Positions 8,732-17,556 are shown, counted from the first letter of the stretch. The stretch is DNA of 64,000 bases from Pontibacter rufus (GCF_015694705.1 NZ_JADQDR010000011.1:144697-208696); one strand, 5' to 3'. The notes: generated by a model not told the origin, from the letters alone. Made by a program: numbers and translations.

Positions 8732-9769
8732 TCAAAGAGAAACAGGGTTGCGATGCAACTCGGAGGACTCCCTGATGATTAATTTAGCAGGCAGAACAAT
8801 CTCCTGGATGTTGCTTCCGATATCAGATCCATCCAAAGAATTTAACATCAGGCGGATAATTTGCCTGGAGATTTCTTCTACCGGCTGGGCAATTGCCGTA
8901 ATTGGCGGGTTGTGCAGCTTAAAGAGATCATGATCATCAAAAGATACCACCCCAATATCAGACGGGATATGCAGGTTCAGGGTTTTGAGGGCCTGCAATC
9001 CCCAGATGCCGATGTAATTGGTGCCAAACAATACAGCATCGGTTTCTCTATGCGCTTTCAGGTAGGAGGCTATCCGGGTAATGTTCTGTGTGGCAGAATC
9101 ATCAAAGTTCAGTTTCAGCACCGAAACGGGCAGGCCCTGCGCCTCCATGGCTTGCTCGTAGCCCCGCAGGCGATCCACCATCTGGGTTTGTTCTGAATCC
9201 AGGGTAACAAAGGCCACGTGCCGGAAACCCTGCGCAGTGAGGTGACTAACGGCGTGATGTGTGCTGTTGGCATTATCAATCACCACGTAACTGGATTTCA
9301 GCGCAGGCAGAAAACGGTCAGCCAGTATTACAGGAATATTGTCGTCTATCAGCAGTTTAATGTCCTCCTCCACTCCCTCTGGCGGCGTTATGATATATCC
9401 GTCGATAAGCCTGTCTCTGAACATCCTGATCAGATCACGGGTTTTTTCCACTTTGTTTTCTGTGCTGCAGTAAAGAATGCGGTAACCTTTGTTGTGGGCT
9501 TCTTCTTCGATAAGGCGGGCTACCTGCGCAAAAAAAACATTTGAAATATCCTCCACCATCAGGCAGATAATTTTAGACTTACCCGTTCTTAAGCCCTGCG
9601 CAATTGAGTTTGGCTTAAAACCAACTTCTTCCACAAAAGCCAGCACTTTCCTGGTTAGGCTTTCACTGATTCTTTTCTCCTTTGCTTTTCCGTTCAGTAT
9701 AAAAGAAACCGTTGTAACTGAAACACCCAACTGATTCCCAATGTCGCGGATTGAAAGCTTCTTACTCAT
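8732..9769 (-). CDS. LacI/GalR-family transcription regulator
   Basis: 345 residues. The N-terminal helix-turn-helix and hinge are canonical (SIRDIGNQLGVSVTTVSFILNG, then LAFVEEVGFKPNSIAQGL), followed by a periplasmic-binding-protein-like effector domain (about 60-335) with SKIICLMVEDISNVFF and an IGVVSFDD motif. Members bind DNA as dimers and respond to sugars or sugar phosphates. It lies upstream of the GMC / DUF1080 operon on the same strand with about 355 bases between, so it is the obvious candidate regulator of that operon and possibly of susC at the left edge. Unlike the regulator at 61524 it has no palindromic site next to its own gene that I can recognise. Confidence 0.92.
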   Translation of the reverse strand: MSKKLSIRDIGNQLGVSVTTVSFILNGKAKEKRISESLTRKVLAFVEEVGFKPNSIAQGLRTGKSKIICLMVEDISNVFFAQVARLIEEEAHNKGYRILYCSTENKVEKTRDLIRMFRDRLIDGYIITPPEGVEEDIKLLIDDNIPVILADRFLPALKSSYVVIDNANSTHHAVSHLTAQGFRHVAFVTLDSEQTQMVDRLRGYEQAMEAQGLPVSVLKLNFDDSATQNITRIASYLKAHRETDAVLFGTNYIGIWGLQALKTLNLHIPSDIGVVSFDDHDLFKLHNPPITAIAQPVEEISRQIIRLMLNSLDGSDIGSNIQEIVLPAKLIIRESSELHRNPVSL

Positions 9770-10036
9770 GCTCTGTTCTTCAGAAAGTCCTTTAAAAATA
9801 TTTGCACCAGCGCAGCAGGCAAGTATAGATATATTATTTCAACTATTTATACATATTTTTACGGCAATAGTTGTGGCCTATCCTGCCCATCTGAAGTATA
9901 AAGGCAGCAATATTTCTGCGCCAATTTTAAGTATGGCTTTTAAATATGCCACATAAGCGTTAAATAGTGCTTTGTTAGCATCTGTCGGAGCGTTTACCCT
10001 CTCCTTCATTAAACAGCACATACCGGATAAATACTT

Positions 10037-11014
10037 ATGAACAGCAGAAGAAATTTTCTCAGATTGTCGGCCTGGGGCGCCACCATGGCAAGCGGCCTCT
10101 ACCCTATTGGCAAAGCGTTTGCCGGCTCTCCGGGAAAAGGAAAAATGAACAAGCCCGTGGTTATCTCTACCTGGAACCACGGCATTCCGGCCAATGCGGC
10201 CGCCTGGGAAATCTTATCGCAGGGCGGGCAGGCGCTGGATGCCGTAGAAGCAGGCGTGCGGGTGCCCGAAGGAGACCCGAATGTAAGAACCGTAGGTTAT
10301 GGCGGCTTCCCCGATCGGGAAGGCCATGTAACGTTGGATGCCTGCATTATGGACAAAGACAGCAACTGCGGCTCGGTCGCCTTTCTGGAGCACATCAAAC
10401 ACCCGATATCGGTTGCCCGCAAGGTAATGGAAGAAACGCCACACGTCATGCTGGTCGGCGAAGGTGCTTTGCAGTTTGCTCTGGCACAGGGTTTTCAGAA
10501 AGAAGACCTCCTGACGCCCGAATCTTATAAAGACTGGCAACAATGGCTGAAGGAATCGAAGTATAAACCGGTCATCAACATCGAAAACCACGACACCATC
10601 GGGATGCTGGCGCTGGATGCGCAGGGTAACCTGGCGGGCGCCTGCACTACCAGCGGCGCCGCTTACAAAATGCACGGCCGCGTAGGAGACTCGCCCATTA
10701 TCGGTGCCGGTCTGTTTGTTGATAACGAAGTAGGAGCCGCCACAGCCACAGGCTTGGGAGAAGCCGTGATCCGGATGGTCGGCAGCCACTTGGTGGTGGA
10801 ACTGATGCGCCAGGGCAACTCGCCGGAGCAGGCCTGCAAACTGGCGGTAGAGCGCATTATTGCCAAACAAAAGGATGTAAAGGATCTGCAGGTCGGGTTT
10901 ATTGCCCTCAACAAGCAGGGCGAGTATGGCGGCTACTGCATACAAAAAGGATTCGATTACGCCGTTCGCGACAAATCCGGCAGCACATTAACAAACGCCA
11001 AAAGCAAGTTGTAA
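10037..11014 (+). CDS. N4-(beta-N-acetylglucosaminyl)-L-asparaginase (aspartylglucosaminidase) family hydrolase, Tat-exported
   Basis: 325 residues with a twin-arginine signal (NSRRNFLRLSAWG) and hydrophobic segment, so export in the folded state is likely. The body is an N-terminal-nucleophile asparaginase: HDTIGMLALD gives the autocleavage site with Thr187 as the new N-terminal nucleophile, and R215/D218 in GRVGDSP plus GLGEAVIRM line the substrate pocket. The family cleaves the GlcNAc-Asn bond left after glycoprotein breakdown. Start chosen for the Tat signal. It is divergent from the LacI-type regulator (267-base gap), so it may belong to the same sugar-response unit. Confidence 0.92.
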   Translation: MNSRRNFLRLSAWGATMASGLYPIGKAFAGSPGKGKMNKPVVISTWNHGIPANAAAWEILSQGGQALDAVEAGVRVPEGDPNVRTVGYGGFPDREGHVTLDACIMDKDSNCGSVAFLEHIKHPISVARKVMEETPHVMLVGEGALQFALAQGFQKEDLLTPESYKDWQQWLKESKYKPVINIENHDTIGMLALDAQGNLAGACTTSGAAYKMHGRVGDSPIIGAGLFVDNEVGAATATGLGEAVIRMVGSHLVVELMRQGNSPEQACKLAVERIIAKQKDVKDLQVGFIALNKQGEYGGYCIQKGFDYAVRDKSGSTLTNAKSKL

Positions 11015-11044
11015 GCAGGCAGTTAGTTGTAGGGAATAGGAATT

Positions 11045-11608
11045 ATGAAAGTAGAGACTTTTCATATTGCTGCATGGGGAGAGCCAGAAACAGGTCTCGT
11101 CATTGACGAAAATGACGAATGGGTTCTGGTCAAGTATATACCAGTGGATTATCAGATAGACGGCTATAAAATCTATAAGAAAATCTTCATTGAAGAAAGA
11201 AAGCATTCGTCTAAAGAAGCAGCCATAGATAAAGAAGCAGCCATAGAAAAAGTTCTACAGCTTAAAGAAGTTAAAGCAGAATACCCAGAAGGATTCAACT
11301 TCGGCTCCAACATTAATCTGTTTGGCTCAACTGTTCACCTATTGAGATGGTCAGAGCAAAAGTATGGTCTGTTCGAGTTTCAAGACAACAACGAAGCAGA
11401 AGTCTTCTATGGCAAAATATCAGAGGTAACAGATAGTCTTTTAAGAATAGATATGGTTAAATCAGATGGTTCTGTGGAAAAAAAGTATGACTATGAATTT
11501 GAAGTAGATGAAATTAGAGCCATTGCTTTTGAGTCAGATTACTTCCTGTCTATGAAGTTGCTATGGCAAGATAAAATGAAGAACAACTCGCTACAACAAA
11601 ACCTATAA
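11045..11608 (+). CDS. Hypothetical protein with an internal 18-bp duplication
   Basis: 187 residues, acidic, no signal peptide or membrane segment, no family I recognise. Composition is more AT-rich than the flanking genes. At 11213-11230 and 11231-11248 an 18-base unit is repeated in tandem with one mismatch, encoding KEAAID/KEAAIE, so a six-residue helical repeat has been duplicated. It begins 30 bases after the asparaginase gene and may be co-transcribed, though its base composition suggests separate ancestry. Confidence 0.65.
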   Translation: MKVETFHIAAWGEPETGLVIDENDEWVLVKYIPVDYQIDGYKIYKKIFIEERKHSSKEAAIDKEAAIEKVLQLKEVKAEYPEGFNFGSNINLFGSTVHLLRWSEQKYGLFEFQDNNEAEVFYGKISEVTDSLLRIDMVKSDGSVEKKYDYEFEVDEIRAIAFESDYFLSMKLLWQDKMKNNSLQQNL

Positions 11609-11723
11609 GTTAGCTGTGACACCTTAAAGCAGAGACGATTAAAACGATGGCCTTCTATTTAGCAAGACCCTGTATACCAGCGTTTCAAATTTATACATCT
11701 TCAATTTTCAAATTAACTTAAGT

Positions 11724-12488
11724 ATGGCCGGGCAGAAACTAGTGGCAGAGATTTGTGTTGATTCGGCACACGCTGCCATCGCGGCCGAACAGGGCGGTGC
11801 GCAGCGTGTGGAGTTATGCGACAGCCTGATAGAAGGAGGCACCACGCCCAGCGCAGGTATGATAGCCCTGACGCGGGCGCATATAAGTATTGGGCTGCAC
11901 GTGCTCATCCGGCCCCGGCGAGGTGATTTTTTATACTCTGATCTGGAGTTCGACATCATGAAGCATGATATAGAAGTGGCTAAGAAGCTCGGGGCCGACG
12001 GGGTCGTGCTTGGCATCTTAAAAGCCGATGGCAACATAGATACAGCCAGAACGGGCGAGCTGATGACGCTTGCTTATCCGCTCAGCATCACCTTTCACCG
12101 GGCTTTTGATTTAACGCCTGATCCGTTCCGGGCACTCGATGATTTGCTGCAGCTAAAAGCAGACCGGCTGCTGACTTCCGGCCAGCAGCCCACGGCGCTT
12201 GCGGGCGCGCAACTTATCAGCGAACTGGTAAAAAAAGCAAACGACCGGATAATCATTATGCCCGGCGCAGGTATAAATGAGCAGAACGTACAGCAGCTTA
12301 TCACCCAAACGGGCGCAGGCGAATACCATACTTCGGCCCGCAGCAGGACGGATGGTGACATGCTTTTCCGGCGAAACGATCTTTTTATGGCCAGCGCGAC
12401 GCCCTTGTCGGAGTATGAGCATTTTGCTGCAGATGCTGCTAAAGTATCTGCCATCCGGGCTGCTGCCGAAGCGGCCCTGCAGCCCTGA
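11724..12488 (+). CDS. cutC: CutC family protein
   Basis: 254 residues forming one CutC TIM-barrel: it opens with LVAEICVDSAHAAIAAEQGG and RVELCDSLIEGGTTPS, continues with HVLIRPRRGDFLYS, GADGVVLGIL, ITFHRAFD and the C-terminal IIIMPGAGINEQNV. These are the conserved CutC blocks. The family was named for copper homeostasis in E. coli, but its enzymatic role is not settled. It is a cytosolic protein. It follows the preceding gene by 115 bases and probably has its own promoter. Length is as expected. Confidence 0.95.
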   Translation: MAGQKLVAEICVDSAHAAIAAEQGGAQRVELCDSLIEGGTTPSAGMIALTRAHISIGLHVLIRPRRGDFLYSDLEFDIMKHDIEVAKKLGADGVVLGILKADGNIDTARTGELMTLAYPLSITFHRAFDLTPDPFRALDDLLQLKADRLLTSGQQPTALAGAQLISELVKKANDRIIIMPGAGINEQNVQQLITQTGAGEYHTSARSRTDGDMLFRRNDLFMASATPLSEYEHFAADAAKVSAIRAAAEAALQP

Positions 12489-12965
12489 CAAGTACAGGCA
12501 GGTATAAAATCAGCTTACAAATTCCTTTCTCTTATTATACCGGCAAGCGGCGCCTATTTTGGTTACTGCGGCTTGCCGGTGCGCCTGCTGCTTTGGCACA
12601 AAATATCAATGTTCATTCCGTACGCCGGTGTTGTGCCGCTAAGTAGCCGACGCTTCGGGCATTTGTCCGCTTCACTCCTGATATACAGGCGCTGCTGATT
12701 TGCAAAAGAAATCAGGAGTCGGCTACGCCTTTTTCCGGGCGCGCAATCATGTATGGTTGTGTCCTCTATGCTGCAACCTTTATCCCTCCGGAAAACAGCT
12801 ACTGTATTATTCCGTTAAAGTAAACAGTTGTGTACCAACCTGCAGGGCAGGCTGCCGAATATGTTTCTTTCAGGCAAAGTACAGCCCTGCCTGCAGGTCT
12901 CCAGAGTAGGCACGGTATACTTATACAGGTATATTTTTATCAGATTAACTTAAACCAACCGAGGA
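12489..12965. other. Spacer with two hairpins downstream of cutC
   Basis: No gene seen. Arms 12539-12548 and 12571-12580 (ACCGGCAAGC / GCTTGCCGGT) form a perfect 10-bp stem 50 bases after cutC, without a following T-run; a weaker pair ACTCCTGAT / ATCAGGAGT lies at 12674-12682 and 12711-12719. The msrA promoter should lie near 12900-12960. Confidence 0.5.
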
Positions 12966-13517
12966 ATGAATAAGATAACGGAACAGGATAAACAGTATGA
13001 ACTGGCAACTTTTGCAGGCGGGTGCTTCTGGTGTATGGTAAAACCTTTTGACACCTGGCCCGGTGTTATAAAAGTGGTGTCGGGCTATACCGGCGGAGAG
13101 GTAGAAAACCCGACCTATGAGCAGGTATGCTCCGATACAACAGGCCATTATGAGGCTGTGCAAATCACCTTTGACCCGGCTATTATACCCTACACCGAGT
13201 TGCTGTCGGTATTCTGGGAGCAGATTGACCCGACAGATGCCGGTGGACAGTTTGCCGATCGTGGCTCTTCCTACCAGACTGCTATTTTTTACCACAATGA
13301 AGCGCAAAAAAAGATGGCAGAGCAATCAAAGCAGGAGCTGGCACAAAGCGGTAAATTTAATGCTCCCATCGTAACACCCATACTTCCGGCCAGGCCCTTT
13401 TATCCTGCAGAAACTTATCATCAGGATTATTACAAGAAAAACCCGCTGCACTACCAGCGCTACAGCATCGGCTCCGGCCGGGCGGCTTTTGTGGAAAGAA
13501 ACCGGAAAAGAACATAG
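12966..13517 (+). CDS. msrA: Peptide-methionine (S)-S-oxide reductase MsrA
   Basis: 183 residues. The catalytic Cys20 lies in the family motif FAGGCFWC, followed by the usual blocks [53 protein letters not shown] and the C-terminal [16 protein letters not shown]. It reduces methionine-S-sulfoxide in proteins. No signal peptide, so it should act in the cytosol, in contrast to the lipoprotein MsrB encoded at 16948. No resolving Cys near the C-terminus is apparent; regeneration may use Cys23 of the GCFWC motif. Confidence 0.97.
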   Translation: MNKITEQDKQYELATFAGGCFWCMVKPFDTWPGVIKVVSGYTGGEVENPTYEQVCSDTTGHYEAVQITFDPAIIPYTELLSVFWEQIDPTDAGGQFADRGSSYQTAIFYHNEAQKKMAEQSKQELAQSGKFNAPIVTPILPARPFYPAETYHQDYYKKNPLHYQRYSIGSGRAAFVERNRKRT

Positions 13518-13587
13518 TAGCCACAAGGCTCCTGTTTATACGCTGCTCCCCAACACCTGAATAAATGTTTAACTAAATAGAGGTAAC

Positions 13588-15051
13588 ATGCGCAAACATA
13601 CTTTTAATCTCTTCCTGATTTCTGTTTTTCTCCTGTTTAACTCCTGCGCCACCAACCCGGTAACAGGCGGAAGGGATTTCATACTTGTATCCGAAGAGCA
13701 GGAAATTGCCATGGGCCGGGAGGCAGATCCGCAGATTGTCGCACAATTCGGACTTTATGAGGATCCGGAACTGCAAAAGTTTATTCAGGAAAAAGGACAG
13801 CAGATGGCTGCCATCTCGCACCGGCCCAACATCAAGTATGAATTTAAGATCCTCGATTCGCCCGTGATTAATGCTTTTGCTGTGCCGGGCGGCTACGTAT
13901 ACTTTACGCGGGGCATCATGGCGTATTTCAACAACGAAGCCCAGTTTGCCGGTGTGCTGGGCCACGAAATAGGCCATATTGCCGCCCGCCATTCGGCGCA
14001 GCAGCAAAGCAAAGCCGTACTGGCGCAGGTCGGGCTGATTGCCGGGATGGTGATATCACCTGAATTTGCGCAGTTTGCTGACGCCGCCTCACAGGGCGTG
14101 AGCCTGTTGTTTCTGAAATTCGGGCGGGATGATGAGCGTGAGTCGGATTTGCTGGGCGTAGAATATTCTACCAAAATAGGCTACGACGCCACCGAAATGG
14201 CCGACTTCTTCCTGACGCTGCAACGACAGCAGGAACAAAGCGGTGCAGCCCCCATTCCTGATTTCCTTTCCACACACCCAAACCCAGGCGACAGGTATGT
14301 GCGGGTGCATGAACTGGCAGCCGAATGGAAACTAAAGGAAAATGTAACCAAGGCAGAGATAAACAGGAACGATTACCTCAGAATGATAGATGGAATAATT
14401 TATGGTGAAGATCCAAAGCAGGGTTTCGTCGAAAATAACGTTTTCTATCATCCGGTGCTCAAATTCCAGTTCCAGATACCGCCCACCTGGAGCCACATGA
14501 ACAGCCCGCAGCAGGTACAACTGGCGCCAAAAGATGGCAAGGCCGTGATGATACTAACACTGGCACCGGGCGAAACACTGGAAGCAGCGGCACAGCAGAT
14601 GCTGCAACAATACAAGTTGCAGCCTGTAGATTCTAAAAGCGTAACCGTAAACGGGCTTCCTGCACTGGCCATCGTTGCTGATCAGCAGCCGGAGCAGCAG
14701 CAGGGACAACAACAGCAACAGCCAGCTGTCCGGACGCTTACGTACCTGATACAGTATGGCGGCAATATTTACAGCGTGATGGGCATTACGAGCGCCGCAG
14801 ATTTCGATGCCTATTTCCAGACCTTTAGCAACACCATGCAAAGCTTTAAATCCCTGACAGATCCTGCTAAGCTCAACAAGCAGGCCGAACGTGTACAGAT
14901 AAAGACAATACAGCAAAGCGGCACATTGGCACAGGCGCTAAAAACGTTTAAAGTGCCGGATGCCAGAATGGAAGAACTGGCCATACTTAACGGCATGGAA
15001 CTTACCGACAAGGTAGAAAAAGGAATGCTAATCAAAGTAATCGGGACTTAG
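13588..15051 (+). CDS. M48-family metalloprotease lipoprotein
   Basis: 487 residues. Lipoprotein signal with FLLFNSC (Cys20). The peptidase domain carries the zinc motif HEIGH (H126-H130) and the downstream glutamate region SDLLGVEYSTKIGYD; the FLSTHPNPGDR segment is typical of the BepA/YfgC-like branch that works on outer-membrane protein quality control. After residue 250 there is a second region seen in Bacteroidota members, a Gln-rich linker (about 366-380), and a C-terminal part (about 435-487) ending VEKGMLIKVIG that looks LysM-like. Probably periplasmic, attached to a membrane. Its neighbour msrA lies 70 bases upstream. Confidence 0.93.
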   Translation: MRKHTFNLFLISVFLLFNSCATNPVTGGRDFILVSEEQEIAMGREADPQIVAQFGLYEDPELQKFIQEKGQQMAAISHRPNIKYEFKILDSPVINAFAVPGGYVYFTRGIMAYFNNEAQFAGVLGHEIGHIAARHSAQQQSKAVLAQVGLIAGMVISPEFAQFADAASQGVSLLFLKFGRDDERESDLLGVEYSTKIGYDATEMADFFLTLQRQQEQSGAAPIPDFLSTHPNPGDRYVRVHELAAEWKLKENVTKAEINRNDYLRMIDGIIYGEDPKQGFVENNVFYHPVLKFQFQIPPTWSHMNSPQQVQLAPKDGKAVMILTLAPGETLEAAAQQMLQQYKLQPVDSKSVTVNGLPALAIVADQQPEQQQGQQQQQPAVRTLTYLIQYGGNIYSVMGITSAADFDAYFQTFSNTMQSFKSLTDPAKLNKQAERVQIKTIQQSGTLAQALKTFKVPDARMEELAILNGMELTDKVEKGMLIKVIGT

Positions 15052-15315
15052 GAAATAGCTGATTTTATTGAATACAGCTATAACCAGCAAGTATAAGAAG
15101 CTCTTTGTTAAACGGAGGTATGATTGTGAATTCCTGATGCTAGATGGTGTCCGATAAGAGAAGGCTTGTTATGTTATAGGAACCAGTAAAATTCTGATGA
15201 GAAAACAGGCAGTTATTCTCCGTACAAAAGCGTAGGTTTATGTTTAGCAGATAGTTAGTGGGCAAATTGCAAGTTAAGAATGCTTTCCAAATGACTAAAA
15301 AGAATAACTAAAACG

Positions 15316-15603
15316 ATGAAAGACGCACCAGACATAGTTGGTGGAGCAAAGGTTATACTTTATGCTTTTGTAGAAGGAAGAAGGGCTACGGGAAAAATTG
15401 TACACATCCATATCGGAAAATCAGTAAACCCCACTGTTGGACTTGCTATCTGTAAATATGAAAATGAAGAAGGCTTTTACCTGTTCGGTTGTGATTCGAA
15501 TTGGGAATCTGTAACCGATACGTGGCATGAAACAATAGATGATGCGATAGAGCAAGCAGAATGGGAGTATGAAGATTTATCAGGGGCTTGGGTAAAGAAA
15601 TAA
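15316..15603 (+). CDS. Small hypothetical protein, cassette-like gene 1
   Basis: 95 residues, no signal or membrane segment, acidic at the C-terminal end (DTWHETIDDAIEQAEWEYEDLSGAW). I do not recognise the family. It has its own start-proximal A-rich stretch (ACTAAAACG before the ATG) and is followed after 15 bases by an imperfect palindrome (15619-15679) that recurs in related form after the next small genes. AT-richer than msrA and the M48 gene. This pattern is that of a mobile gene cassette. Confidence 0.65.
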   Translation: MKDAPDIVGGAKVILYAFVEGRRATGKIVHIHIGKSVNPTVGLAICKYENEEGFYLFGCDSNWESVTDTWHETIDDAIEQAEWEYEDLSGAWVKK

Positions 15604-15618
15604 AAGAAAAACATGTAA

Positions 15619-15679
15619 CAACACAATGCATGCCCAACCTTCGCTATCGCTTCAGGCTCAGCATGCACGCGGCTCGTTG
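15619..15679. repeat. Imperfect palindrome with attC-like layout, copy 1
   Basis: Outer pair CAAC (15619-15622) / GTTG (15676-15679), inner pair TGCATGC (15627-15633) / GCATGCA (15661-15667), loop with CTTCGCTATCGCTTCAGG. The segment 15648-15668 is nearly the same as 16304-16324 of copy 2, and the loop core CTTCG-CTAT-GCTT is shared with copy 3. The right end GTTGGGG resembles, but does not exactly match, the integron core GTTRRRY. Confidence 0.5.
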
Positions 15680-15754
15680 GGGCTTATACTGAATAAAATA
15701 AACTAACTTCATTCTTATAGATTCAGTACATTTATACTGATAATTTAGTAAACC

Positions 15755-15991
15755 ATGGAAGCTAATAATCTAAAAAATATACTTATCCAGCGCATCCAAG
15801 CTATCAATGATGAAGCTTTTTTAAATGCGCTTAAAATACTCACGGACGCTAAAGTCGCAACAGATTATTATAGTCTTAGCCAATTTGAGCAAGAGAAAAT
15901 AAACAAAGCAAGACAGCAATACACAAACGGTGAAACCTATTCTCAGGAAGAAATAAAGCGAGATATAGATTCATGGCTAAAAAGCGCATAG
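15755..15991 (+). CDS. Antitoxin of a ParE/RelE-type toxin-antitoxin pair
   Basis: 78 residues, helical and charged, with the build of short Bacteroidota antitoxins: an N-terminal helical region (LKNILIQRIQAINDEAFL) and a C-terminal part YTNGETYSQEEIKRDIDSWLKS that would wrap the toxin. Its last 19 bases overlap the start of the toxin gene, the usual translational coupling. Family knowledge: such antitoxins neutralise the toxin and repress their own promoter. No recognisable DNA-binding motif is obvious by eye. Confidence 0.82.
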   Translation: MEANNLKNILIQRIQAINDEAFLNALKILTDAKVATDYYSLSQFEQEKINKARQQYTNGETYSQEEIKRDIDSWLKSA

Positions 15992-16278
15992 TCTGGTCTA
16001 AAGAAGCCCGGCTTGATTTCAAAGCAACTTTAGAATTCTACAACGAAAGGAACGGGAGCAGTACCTATAGTAGAAAGCTGGCAGACGAGATTGTCAATAT
16101 TATAGAAAAGCTTCAAATTAATAATTTCTTGGGCTCCAAGACATCTGAACCTCAAGTGCGTGTTCTGGTGAAGGGCACCTTTTCCATCTTTTACGAATTG
16201 AAAGAAGAAGAAATATTAATTTTGGTAATCTGGGACACCAGAAGAAATCCTGATGAATTGGAAAAGTACCTGCTCTAG
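15973..16278 (+). CDS. ParE/RelE-superfamily toxin
   Basis: 101 residues with the RelE/ParE fold signature: an N-terminal basic strand (KKRIVWSKEARLDFKATLEFYNERNGS), a middle helix (YSRKLADEIVNIIEKL), then VRVLVKGTFSIFYELKEEEILILVIWDTRRNPDEL. Members either block gyrase (ParE) or cleave mRNA on ribosomes (RelE); the sequence alone does not decide, and the catalytic residues of RelE are not clear here. It overlaps the antitoxin by 19 bases and is followed by a palindrome of the same kind as the genes on either side. Confidence 0.85.
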   Translation: MAKKRIVWSKEARLDFKATLEFYNERNGSSTYSRKLADEIVNIIEKLQINNFLGSKTSEPQVRVLVKGTFSIFYELKEEEILILVIWDTRRNPDELEKYLL

Positions 16279-16282
16279 GCTA

Positions 16283-16337
16283 GTGCAACCTTAACCCCCG
16301 CTCCGCTGCAGGCTTCAGCTGCACAAATCCGTTACTT
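16283..16337. repeat. Imperfect palindrome with attC-like layout, copy 2
   Basis: Begins five bases after the toxin stop codon. TAAC (16292-16295) can pair with GTTA (16331-16334), and GTGCA (16283-16287) with TGCAC (16320-16324). The segment 16304-16324 matches 15648-15668 of copy 1 apart from about two mismatches or gaps, showing common ancestry. Confidence 0.45.
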
Positions 16338-16387
16338 GCAATTAAAATTTTAATATTGATTGAATAGTTAGTCATAAAATTTAGGCA

Positions 16388-16672
16388 ATGTATTCAAGGG
16401 AGCTTTCTGAGAACCTTCATGAAGCACATGAATTAATGGAGAATATTATCAATACAAACAAAAGTATCATTGATGATGGACAGCTTAATGTATTTAAAGT
16501 AATGACATTAACATTAAAAGAAATAAGAGACAAGGTAGATAATCAGCAGTCTTTAGATAGACAGCTATTAAACGATTTTGGCAAGGCTTTGTCAATATCA
16601 GTTAAAGTGTTTGACGGCACTCGTATTGATGATTTGTTATGGAACATCAACACAGAGCTTAAGAAGAGATAA
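16388..16672 (+). CDS. Small hypothetical protein, cassette-like gene 3
   Basis: 94 residues, predicted mostly helical (SENLHEAHELMENIINTNKS; LTLKEIRDKVDNQQSLD), no signal peptide, no known family. AT-rich with codon use unlike the housekeeping genes around it. A palindrome (16693-16749) follows the stop by 20 bases. Together with the two preceding units it forms a run of small unrelated genes in one direction, each ending in a related repeat. Confidence 0.6.
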   Translation: MYSRELSENLHEAHELMENIINTNKSIIDDGQLNVFKVMTLTLKEIRDKVDNQQSLDRQLLNDFGKALSISVKVFDGTRIDDLLWNINTELKKR

Positions 16673-16692
16673 AATTTTAATGAAAATCATCT

Positions 16693-16749
16693 ACTAACAA
16701 GGCACATAAATCAAGCTTCGGCTATGCTTTGCTCACTTTATGTACTAAC
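16693..16749. repeat. Imperfect palindrome with attC-like layout, copy 3
   Basis: ACATAAA (16704-16710) pairs with TTTATGT (16737-16743), and CAAGC (16712-16716) with GCTTTG (16726-16731) across the loop TTCGGCTAT. CTAAC occurs at both ends in the same orientation, so the outer core pair expected of a true attC is missing. The loop core resembles copy 1. Confidence 0.42.
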
Positions 16750-16947
16750 CATAGGGGATATTAGAAGTAATAACAGTGACAGCGATATTTCATTAATTTG
16801 GATAAAAGAAAATTACGGTCTTGCCTCTTAAATCTATAAAACACCTCCCCGTCCATTCTCCCGCACAATTTTTGTATAAGAAAGTATGGCAATGGCAATC
16901 TGCTCCTGCCGCTACATCGTTAGTTAAACACAGCTTTACAAAACACC

Positions 16948-17502
16948 ATGATCAAGCAATTCATACTTATACTTGCCCTGTCAGTCTTTTTGCTGCCAGG
17001 TTGCCAGAGCCAGAGCAAGCCGCTCCCGGTAAACCAAAAGCAAACCACCGCGCAGGCACAACACCCGAAGAATCCCTACTATTCCCGCACCGACACCACA
17101 AAGCTGAACCTGCCGGACGCCACCTGGAAAAAGGTGCTGCCAAATGATGTATACCAGGTAGCGCGGAACAAGGCCACCGAGCGGGCCTTTACCGGAAAGT
17201 ACTGGAACGCCACAGGCATCGGCACTTATTATTGCGCTGCCTGCGGAAACGCCCTGTTCCGCTCCGATGCCAAGTTCGCGAGCGAGTGCGGCTGGCCCAG
17301 CTTCTTTGAGCCAATCAGGAAAAACGGCGTCATCTACCAGCCCGACCATTCGTACGGCATGGACAGAACGGAAGTGTTGTGCGGCCGTTGCGAGGCGCAC
17401 CTGGGCCATTTATTCGATGATGGGCCGCCGCCCACCGGCAAGCGCTTCTGCATGAACTCGCTTGTGCTGGATTTTGAACCCGGCAAGCCGCTCGGCTTCT
17501 AG
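16948..17502 (+). CDS. msrB: Peptide-methionine (R)-S-oxide reductase MsrB, lipoprotein
   Basis: 184 residues with a lipoprotein signal (FLLPGC, Cys19), so it should act in the envelope. MsrB domain about 55-184: zinc-binding CAACGN and CGRCEAHLG pairs, GWPSF, the substrate-site HLGHLFDDGP and the catalytic Cys in GKRFCMNSLVL. It repairs methionine-R-sulfoxide in exported proteins. The signal peptide region is encoded with ATACTTATACTT, a copy of the word repeated across the window. MsrA is encoded 3.4 kb upstream, separated by the M48 gene and the cassette-like cluster, which may have been inserted between them. Confidence 0.97.
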   Translation: MIKQFILILALSVFLLPGCQSQSKPLPVNQKQTTAQAQHPKNPYYSRTDTTKLNLPDATWKKVLPNDVYQVARNKATERAFTGKYWNATGIGTYYCAACGNALFRSDAKFASECGWPSFFEPIRKNGVIYQPDHSYGMDRTEVLCGRCEAHLGHLFDDGPPPTGKRFCMNSLVLDFEPGKPLGF

Positions 17503-17556
17503 TCTAAATTTCTTTGCCGCGGCAGCGTATCGGCAGAATTTGTTATTTTTGCACCG

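Noticed and set aside
12700..12909. 69-codon frame upstream of msrA
   Set aside because: Cys/Arg-rich, no family or start signals; taken as non-coding.
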